From contig NVTC01000012.1 of assembly GCA_002732905.1 (NCBI GenBank), positions 42,068 to 54,597 of the forward strand: a stretch of DNA of 12,530 nucleotides, read 5' to 3'. Made by a program: the position numbers and the translations under genes. Of the stretch, positions 7,416 through 12,530 are shown piece by piece (position 1 is the stretch's first letter; the number at the start of each line of letters is the position of its first letter). Under the pieces are notes generated by a model. The model saw only the letters and a list, made by a program, of their open reading frames with translations. It made no database searches and had not been told where the DNA came from. Source of the stretch: Robiginitomaculum sp. Its GTDB lineage: Bacteria; Pseudomonadota; Alphaproteobacteria; Caulobacterales; Maricaulaceae.

Positions 7416-8414
7416 ATGAACCCAACTTTGACAGACAGTTTTGGCCGTAATATCAATTATTTGCGCCTGTCCTTAACCGACAGATGTGATCTGCGATGTT
7501 TTTACTGCATGTCAGAACATATGGTGTTTCTGCCTAAGAAAGACCTTTTGAGCCTCGAAGAGCTGGGGAGTGTCGCCGATGCATTCATTGCACGCGGTGT
7601 TCGCAAAATCCGTCTCACAGGCGGTGAACCTCTTGTACGCAAAGATTTTTTGACGCTGGTTGAGCATTTATCAGAACATCTAAATGCGGGACGTCTTGAT
7701 GAAATCACTCTAACTACCAATGCTACGCAACTACATCGTTTTGCCGAGCCTTTGAAAAATCTAGGCGTGAAACGCATTAACATCTCTCTTGATAGCCTCG
7801 ACCCGTTAGCTTTCAACCGCATTACCAGAGGCGGCAACCTAACACGTGTATTGGAAGGTATCGATGCTGGGATCGCGGCTGGGCTTAAACTAAAAATAAA
7901 CACAGTGGCTCTCAAAAACGATAATGCCGAAGATATTCCGGACATGGTCGCATGGGCACATGAGCGCGGTATGGATATGACCCTCATTGAAGTCATGCCC
8001 ATGGGTGATACGGGTGAAGACCGCTTTGACCAATTTATTCCGCTCTCTGAAATTCGTGACAATCTTGAACGCAAATGGGCACTGCACGACACCGCAGAGA
8101 CCACCGGCGGCCCCGCACGATATGTGCAAATAACCGAAACTGGGGGTCGACTTGGTTTTATCAGCCCTCTAAGCAAGAACTTTTGTGCGGGTTGCAACCG
8201 AGTTCGCGTCACTTGTACGGGCAAATTATTTATGTGTCTCGGCCATGGGGCGCATGTAGATTTACGCCAAGCCATCCGCGTCGGCGGTGCCGAAGCTTTG
8301 GATCAAGCTCTAGATAGGGCCATGATCAACAAACCTGAACACCATGATTTCGCCATCAAAAAGTCTGGCAACACATCAGGCACCACTCGGCACATGTCCG
8401 TTACGGGCGGCTAA
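7416..8414 (+). CDS. moaA: GTP 3',8-cyclase MoaA
   Basis: This radical SAM enzyme starts molybdenum cofactor synthesis by turning GTP into 3',8-cH2GTP, which MoaC converts to cyclic pyranopterin monophosphate. The 332-residue protein has the usual family length. The N-terminal radical SAM cluster motif CDLRCFYC has Cys24, Cys28 and Cys31, and RLTGGEPLVRKD is the SAM-binding GGEP segment. The C-terminal cluster CxxC-x13-C has Cys257, Cys260 and Cys274. The protein ends in the double-glycine tail (MSVTGG) needed for activity. The start is supported by AGAGAG 5 nt upstream. It is separated from the rest of the Moco genes by convergent mobA, and the last 39 bp overlap the mobA 3' end. It is probably transcribed from the 7271-7415 region, possibly under oxygen control. 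Confidence 0.97.
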   Translation: MNPTLTDSFGRNINYLRLSLTDRCDLRCFYCMSEHMVFLPKKDLLSLEELGSVADAFIARGVRKIRLTGGEPLVRKDFLTLVEHLSEHLNAGRLDEITLTTNATQLHRFAEPLKNLGVKRINISLDSLDPLAFNRITRGGNLTRVLEGIDAGIAAGLKLKINTVALKNDNAEDIPDMVAWAHERGMDMTLIEVMPMGDTGEDRFDQFIPLSEIRDNLERKWALHDTAETTGGPARYVQITETGGRLGFISPLSKNFCAGCNRVRVTCTGKLFMCLGHGAHVDLRQAIRVGGAEALDQALDRAMINKPEHHDFAIKKSGNTSGTTRHMSVTGG

Positions 8415-9014
8415 TATCTGCTCGGCTATTTTCATGTCCTCTTTGGTATTGACGTTAAAAAATGGATCAATACCGTTTTCTTTGGGAAATATGGCAAATT
8501 GTGGTTCTTGCATGTGCAAGAAATCCCGAACGCGGTAACTTGCCCCATCTTTTAAAAACGCGTGCAAATCAGGACGAACTTTGGTTGGCCATAAGCCACA
8601 AACAAGATGAGGTCGCTCTCCTACTTGTGACAAGGTAATTTTATTGACAGGCATATTTTCCAATTTACAAACCCAATCAAGCGGAACAAACGGCGTGTCG
8701 CCCGACACAGTTAAAACGCCAGTACTGCCCAAGCTTTCAGCCCATTCCAACGCTGTATATATTCCCGCCAGCGGCCCATTCCCTTCAAAAACCGTATCGG
8801 GGAACACTGAATGTTTGGACAGCGTATTATAGTCAGCAGGATCACCATTAATCGCTATTTTTGACGCTTGATTGTGCAACCGGTCTATTGTGCGCAAGAC
8901 CAAAGTTTTCCCTGCCAAATGCGCCAACATTTTATTGCTTCCAAAGCGTTTAGACGTACCGTTACACAAAACCATGCACGGATACTTATTAGAAGAAAAT
9001 TTTTTTCTAGCCAT
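8376..9014 (-). CDS. mobA: Molybdenum cofactor guanylyltransferase MobA
   Basis: MobA transfers GMP from GTP to Mo-molybdopterin, giving the MGD cofactor used by DMSO reductase-family enzymes. The 212 residues are slightly longer than typical (about 190-200). The nucleotidyltransferase fold shows the N-terminal loop VLCNGTSKRFGSNK (15-28), GPLAGIYTALE, SGDTPFVP in the position of the metal-binding Asp region, and NVNTKEDM near the end. The loop is unusual: the family normally has LAGGxSxRMGxxK, while here the first Gly is Asn18 and the preceding Ala is Cys17. The basic residues Arg23 and Lys28 are kept. The ATG at 9014 is preceded by AAAGGAT. The gene points toward moaA and overlaps its end. 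Only 29 bp separate it from the divergent TSUP gene. Another MobA-like nucleotidyltransferase role (for example a CTP-using MocA type) cannot be excluded, but the Moco context supports MobA. Confidence 0.88.
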   Translation of the reverse strand: MARKKFSSNKYPCMVLCNGTSKRFGSNKMLAHLAGKTLVLRTIDRLHNQASKIAINGDPADYNTLSKHSVFPDTVFEGNGPLAGIYTALEWAESLGSTGVLTVSGDTPFVPLDWVCKLENMPVNKITLSQVGERPHLVCGLWPTKVRPDLHAFLKDGASYRVRDFLHMQEPQFAIFPKENGIDPFFNVNTKEDMKIAEQILAARNGHVPSGA

Positions 9015-9043
9015 ATCTATCCTTTAGCCATAAATGCAGTGGA
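9015..9043. promoter_or_regulatory. 29-bp divergent gap between mobA and the Moco operon
   Basis: This short gap carries the mobA ribosome site (AAAGGAT on the minus strand, complement of about 9021-9027) and only a weak GTGGA before the TSUP ATG at 9044. It cannot hold two separate sigma-70 promoters, so at least one promoter must lie inside the opposite coding sequence. TTACAC and TTATTA near 8972-9000 are a loose plus-strand candidate with an 18-19 bp spacer. Confidence 0.4.
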
Positions 9044-9808
9044 ATGAAAGTCGCACTTCTTGCCAGTTTGTTTTTTTTGACCGCCCTGCTCTATGCCAGC
9101 GTAGGTTTTGGTGGTGGTTCGACCTATACCGCTTTGCTTGTTTTAACAGGCGCCAACTATCTCATCATTCCCGTCATCTCGCTTGTTTGTAATATCCTCG
9201 TGGTAAGTGGCAATTCGTGGAGATATAGCCGCGCCGGATTAATCAGTTGGGCAAGGGTTTGGCCATTTTTGGTACTATCCGTACCCATGGCCTGGATTGG
9301 CGGACGCATACATGTTCAAAAGACCGTATTCATTGGCTTGTTAGCGCTAGCCCTTTTATTTGCGGGACTTGCATTGCTTTTTAAACCAAAGACCAGGCCA
9401 AATGCCAGCGCAACAACGTCTCTGCCTCTGAGCACTGCCGTCGGTGCCGGGTTAGGGTTATTATCAGGCATTGTCGGGATTGGCGGCGGCATATTTTTAG
9501 CACCCGTTTTGCACCATATCGGTTGGGGTAAGGCCAAAGAAATTGCGGCTCTGTGTAGCCTGTTTATTTTGGTCAATTCCGTATCAGGCTTGACCGGGCA
9601 ACTCATCAAGTTGGGCGGTGTGCAACAGCTGGAACTGACACGCCCATATTGGCTACTCGTGCCTATGGTTTTAATCGGCGGGTATATTGGCAACCATATG
9701 AGTGTGAAATTATTCTCCGAAAATACAGTGCGTAAAATGACGGCTATATTAGTCCTTTTTGTCGCAGTCAGATTACTCTGGAAATTCTCTCAATTAGCCT
9801 TATCTTAG
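9044..9808 (+). CDS. TSUP (TauE/SafE) family membrane transporter
   Basis: The 254-residue protein is strongly hydrophobic, with about eight membrane segments in two related halves, each opening with a glycine-rich motif: ASVGFGGGS (18-26) and LSGIVGIGGGIFLAP (about 138-152). This is the signature of the TSUP/TauE-SafE (DUF81) family. Characterised or proposed members move sulfite, sulfoacetate, sulfonates or other small anions across the inner membrane. It is the first gene of the plus-strand Moco operon, with moaD starting 4 nt after its stop. That placement suggests co-expression with cofactor synthesis, for example sulfite release linked to a molybdenum sulfite-oxidising enzyme, or oxyanion transport. 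The substrate cannot be read from the sequence. The start has a weak ribosome site, but the first membrane segment begins immediately after it, which fits. Confidence 0.9.
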   Translation: MKVALLASLFFLTALLYASVGFGGGSTYTALLVLTGANYLIIPVISLVCNILVVSGNSWRYSRAGLISWARVWPFLVLSVPMAWIGGRIHVQKTVFIGLLALALLFAGLALLFKPKTRPNASATTSLPLSTAVGAGLGLLSGIVGIGGGIFLAPVLHHIGWGKAKEIAALCSLFILVNSVSGLTGQLIKLGGVQQLELTRPYWLLVPMVLIGGYIGNHMSVKLFSENTVRKMTAILVLFVAVRLLWKFSQLALS

Positions 9809-9812
9809 GGAT

Positions 9813-10061
9813 ATGATAAAAATACTATATTTTGGACGCCTTAGGGAAAACGTCGGATGCCGCGAAGAAACTCTGGCTTTGCCAGAAGATATCGCCACGA
9901 TCTCAGCGCTGAAGCAATGGCTCAATACTGAACATGAACTGGACGGTGCCTTACAAGATCCGTCTGTCAAAACCATGGTCAATCAAACTTTGGTTCATGG
10001 TGATGTCGCCCTCAGTGGTGACGAAGAAATTGGTTTTTTGCCGCCTGTTGGTGGTGGATAA
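9813..10061 (+). CDS. moaD: Molybdopterin synthase sulfur carrier subunit MoaD
   Basis: MoaD is the ubiquitin-like small subunit whose C-terminal glycine carries the thiocarboxylate sulfur for dithiolene formation in molybdopterin. The 82 residues match the usual size (about 81). It begins MIKILYFGRLREN, as expected for the beta-grasp fold, and ends FLPPVGGG, keeping the essential terminal Gly-Gly (the family usually ends in SGG, here GGG). AGGGA lies just before the ATG. Its stop overlaps the moaE start (TAATG), implying translational coupling with its partner. MoeB, the enzyme that adenylates MoaD, is not encoded in the window. Confidence 0.95.
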   Translation: MIKILYFGRLRENVGCREETLALPEDIATISALKQWLNTEHELDGALQDPSVKTMVNQTLVHGDVALSGDEEIGFLPPVGGG

Positions 10062-10513
10062 TGCCCGAAAATATTGAAATTTACGACACCCCCTTTGATC
10101 CCACGGTAAAACTGGCGGCCTTCACCCAGGCCAATAGCAACGCCGGCGCAATCACCAGTTTTCTAGGGCAGGTACGCAATGAAGCAGGCAGCGTCAGTGA
10201 GCTTTACCTAGAATCCTATCCTGGCGTCACAGAAGCGGGTATCAGCGATGCAGTGGAAAAGGCCAAAGTCCGCTGGTCACTAGCGGGCGTGATGATTATT
10301 CACCGCACTGGGGCTATGAGCATCGGCGAACCTATCGTTCTCGTGGCGACTGCGGCAAAACACCGCCGCGCAGCTTTCGAATCCTGTGATTATTTAATGG
10401 ACTATCTCAAGACAGAAGCTGTATTCTGGAAACGGCAAAAAGGTGCGGACGGTACGCAGTGGATCGAACCGCGCGATGAAGATTATAAAGATAACAAAAG
10501 ATGGAGTTCTTGA
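10061..10513 (+). CDS. moaE: Molybdopterin synthase catalytic subunit MoaE
   Basis: MoaE forms the MoaD2-MoaE2 heterotetramer that transfers two sulfurs to cyclic pyranopterin monophosphate. The 150-residue length is normal. Family blocks are present: FLGQVR (34-39), the LYLESYPGVTE region, IIHRTGAMSIGEP, VATAAKHRRAAFESC and the active-site segment KTEAVFWKR. Lys117 and Lys124 correspond in spacing to the catalytic pair Lys119 and Lys126 of E. coli MoaE. The start overlaps the moaD stop by one base, and the stop overlaps the moaB start in the same way. Confidence 0.96.
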   Translation: MPENIEIYDTPFDPTVKLAAFTQANSNAGAITSFLGQVRNEAGSVSELYLESYPGVTEAGISDAVEKAKVRWSLAGVMIIHRTGAMSIGEPIVLVATAAKHRRAAFESCDYLMDYLKTEAVFWKRQKGADGTQWIEPRDEDYKDNKRWSS

Positions 10514-11055
10514 TGCCAAAAGTGAAGAATGCAATAGACAAGACCAAACCCTTTAAACCCGTACGCATAGCCGTATTGGTCGTGAGTGATACCCGTACAT
10601 TTGACGATGACACCTCTGGCGCATTACTGGCTGAACGTGTGGTTGCGGCGGGACACGAACTGGCTGATCGCAAAATAGTCCGCGACGAAATTCCCTTGGT
10701 ACGCGCTCAAGTCAAAGAGTGGATTGATGCACCCGATATAGATGTAGTAATTTGCTCCGGCGGCACAGGCTTGACCGGACGCGATATCACGCCTGAAGCT
10801 ATTACGCCGTTGTTTGAAAAAACTATCGAAGGCTTCTCCCATGTATTTCACATGGTCAGTTTTCAGTCTGTTGGTCTCTCGACCCTAGCATCTCGTGCCG
10901 TTGCGGGTACGGCTAACGGTACATTTATCTTTGCCCTCCCCGGCTCTAACGGCGCGTGTAAAGATGGTTGGGACAAAGTGATTTGCCCACAATTGGATAG
11001 TCGCCACGGGCCCTGTAATTTGGTAGAACTTATGCCTAGATTGACAGAGGTTTAA
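10513..11055 (+). CDS. moaB: Molybdenum cofactor biosynthesis protein MoaB
   Basis: MoaB belongs to the MogA/MoaB fold family that binds molybdopterin. In organisms without MogA it is thought to adenylate molybdopterin before MoeA inserts molybdate. From this start the protein has 180 residues. [16 protein letters not shown] opens the domain, SGGTG (82-86) followed by GRDITPEA is the molybdopterin-binding signature, and the ending with [19 protein letters not shown] is of MoaB rather than MogA type. An earlier ATG at 10501 exists (four extra residues), but the one at 10513 is preferred: it overlaps the moaE stop (TGATG) and has GGAG at 10503-10506, 6 nt upstream. No separate mogA is seen in the window, which fits MoaB acting at that step. 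Confidence 0.93.
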   Translation: MPKVKNAIDKTKPFKPVRIAVLVVSDTRTFDDDTSGALLAERVVAAGHELADRKIVRDEIPLVRAQVKEWIDAPDIDVVICSGGTGLTGRDITPEAITPLFEKTIEGFSHVFHMVSFQSVGLSTLASRAVAGTANGTFIFALPGSNGACKDGWDKVICPQLDSRHGPCNLVELMPRLTEV

Positions 11056-11567
11056 TGCCAAAAGATATGGGAAAAAGCATGGGAAAAGATAAACTCACAC
11101 ATTTCGACGAGCAAGGCCGCGTCAATATGGTCGATGTTTCAGATAAAGCCGTCACAGAACGCATTGCTATTGCGGGTGGCTGTGTGCGTATGCGCACTGA
11201 AACTCTAGCTTTGGTTAAGTCCGGTACAGCCAAAAAAGGCGACGTCATAACAGTCGCAGAAATCGCAGGCGTCATGGCGACTAAACAAACGGCTAATCTA
11301 ATCCCTCTATGTCATCCTTTACCGATTACTGGCGCTAAAATTGAAATTGAGCACGATAATAACCTACCCGGCCTTCGGGTAAAAGCACGAGTAAAAACTA
11401 CGGGCCAAACAGGCATTGAAATGGAGGCTCTGACAGCAGTTTCTGTCACCTGCCTAACCATATACGACATGTTGAAGGCCGTGGATAAAGCCATGCAAAT
11501 CACTGACATTGAACTACTGGAAAAAACTGGTGGCAAGTCGGGAACCTATAGGAAGTCAGATGGCTAA
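11055..11567 (+). CDS. moaC: Cyclic pyranopterin monophosphate synthase MoaC
   Basis: MoaC turns the MoaA product 3',8-cH2GTP into cyclic pyranopterin monophosphate. The 170-residue protein is about ten longer than usual because of an N-terminal extension rich in Lys and Met. All expected active-site residues are present with a constant +10 offset from E. coli: Lys61 in KKGDV, His87 in LCHP, Glu124 in GIEMEAL, and Asp138 and Lys141 in YDMLK. Its ATG overlaps the moaB stop (TAATG), with AGAGG upstream. A second in-frame ATG a few codons later could be used instead. The stop lies inside the start of moeA, an 8-bp overlap. Confidence 0.96.
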   Translation: MPKDMGKSMGKDKLTHFDEQGRVNMVDVSDKAVTERIAIAGGCVRMRTETLALVKSGTAKKGDVITVAEIAGVMATKQTANLIPLCHPLPITGAKIEIEHDNNLPGLRVKARVKTTGQTGIEMEALTAVSVTCLTIYDMLKAVDKAMQITDIELLEKTGGKSGTYRKSDG

Positions 11568-12530
11568 ACTCATTTCGGTTGCCACAGCCCTCGCCGCTAT
11601 TTCCGATGCGGCCAAACCCATGGGCATTCAAAGCGTACCGCTGGAAAAATTAAACGGGTATGTATTGGCTGAAAATACGCTCGCAAAAACCACCCTACCC
11701 CCTCTCGATGCATCAGCCATGGACGGCTATGCGGTCAAATTGGAAGACCATCATACACAAGGCTCTACATTCAACCAAATCGGTGAATCCCCTGCTGGCA
11801 ATCCGTTTCAAGGCATGGTCGGCAGCGACGAAACCGTACGTATTTTTACGGGCGGTGCAGTACCGGACGGTGCCAATCATGTGATTATGCAAGAAAATGT
11901 AAGCTCAGACGGTGACACGGTCACCCTTATAGAACCGATATCTCCAGCCAGCCATATTCGCAAAGCCGGCATAGATTTCAGTGAAGGTCAATTGATAGTC
12001 AATGCGGGCACAAAACTGGATGCCTATGCCATTGCTCTTTTGGCAGCAGCCAACCACGGTGAAGCACCCGTTCGCAAACGGCCAAAAGTAGCCTTGATTG
12101 CCAACGGCGACGAGTTGGTAGAACCGGGCGCAAAATTACGCATCGGTGCCATCGTCAGCTCCAATCCATCCGGCCTCGCGCCCTTAATCGCATCATGGGG
12201 CGCAGACCCTATTTTCGCAGGTATATCCAGCGACGATCCTGAAGCCATAAAAGCTCAAATTTCTGCCTGTGCTGATGCCGATATTCTGGTGCCAATTGGC
12301 GGCGCATCTGTTGGTGATCGCGATTTTATGCGACCAGTGTTCACAGAACTTGGCTACAAAAAAATATTTGAAAAAGTAGCTGTAAAACCTGGCAAACCCG
12401 TTTGGTTTGGTACAATGCCAAAAGAAAACAGCCCGCAATATGTGCTCGGCCTGCCTGGCAATCCTGCATCAGCCCTAGTTACGGCCCACGTTTTTTTAAA
12501 GGCACTGATTGACGGTTTAATTCATGCCAG
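11560..12530 (+). CDS. moeA: Molybdopterin molybdenumtransferase MoeA, 3' end missing
   Basis: MoeA hydrolyses adenylated molybdopterin and inserts molybdate. The reading frame is open from the ATG at 11560 to the window edge: 323 codons, against about 400 for a full protein, so the C-terminal domain IV (roughly 80 residues) lies outside. Visible motifs are [13 protein letters not shown] (47-59), IFTGGAVP, the ANGDELV block, GGASVGDRD (247-255), VKPGKP and LPGNPASA (298-305). AGGAAG at 11550-11555 is the ribosome site, and the first 8 bases overlap the moaC end. The ANGDELV block usually reads S/PTGDEL, a mild variation. Together with MoaB this covers the metal-insertion step of the operon. 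Confidence 0.95.
   Translation, partial: MAKLISVATALAAISDAAKPMGIQSVPLEKLNGYVLAENTLAKTTLPPLDASAMDGYAVKLEDHHTQGSTFNQIGESPAGNPFQGMVGSDETVRIFTGGAVPDGANHVIMQENVSSDGDTVTLIEPISPASHIRKAGIDFSEGQLIVNAGTKLDAYAIALLAAANHGEAPVRKRPKVALIANGDELVEPGAKLRIGAIVSSNPSGLAPLIASWGADPIFAGISSDDPEAIKAQISACADADILVPIGGASVGDRDFMRPVFTELGYKKIFEKVAVKPGKPVWFGTMPKENSPQYVLGLPGNPASALVTAHVFLKALIDGLIHA

Noticed and set aside
7502..8275. Long (257-codon) open frame on the minus strand
   Set aside because: It is antisense to the complete moaA gene. Its product is Ser/Arg/Pro-rich with no family resemblance, as expected from a shadow frame.

Overview
The window looks like a chromosomal segment of an alphaproteobacterium with moderate to low GC. 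The basis is the giant (1617-residue) NAD-dependent glutamate dehydrogenase, the 143-residue two-CBS protein and the FtrA-type regulator, all of a kind common in that class. I cannot name a genus. Nothing suggests a plasmid, phage, transposon or CRISPR locus: I see no integrase, transposase, tRNA, rRNA or repeat array.

Left part (1-5243): on the minus strand lies one very large gene for NAD-glutamate dehydrogenase, followed 78 bp downstream on the same strand by the first 15 codons of another gene that leaves the window. A 264-bp non-coding gap separates the dehydrogenase from a divergent small CBS-domain gene.

Middle (5244-7415): the CBS gene ends two bases from the end of a convergent GlxA/FtrA-type regulator (DJ-1/PfpI-like domain plus AraC-type helix-turn-helix). 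Upstream of that regulator, also on the minus strand, is a small secreted DUF2147 gene with a clear rho-independent terminator. Its signal-peptide start is out of frame with the body by one base. A 145-bp divergent intergenic region, with an FNR-like box and a widely spaced inverted repeat, separates it from moaA.

Right part (7416-12530): an almost complete molybdenum cofactor (Moco) locus. moaA (plus) overlaps convergent mobA (minus). Then, divergent from mobA, comes a tight plus-strand operon: TSUP-family membrane transporter, moaD, moaE, moaB, moaC, moeA (cut by the window edge). Junctions are 4 nt apart or overlapping, so translational coupling is likely. MoaA and MoaC convert GTP to cyclic pyranopterin monophosphate. 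MoaD and MoaE add the dithiolene sulfurs. MoaB and MoeA adenylate molybdopterin and insert molybdate, and MobA attaches GMP to give the bis-MGD type of cofactor. The MoaD-activating MoeB and a molybdate ABC importer are not in the window.

I found no clearly new system. The observations most worth a second look are the one-base frame break in the DUF2147 signal peptide, the TSUP transporter built into the Moco operon, the FNR-like site between DUF2147 and moaA, and the altered nucleotide-binding loop in MobA.
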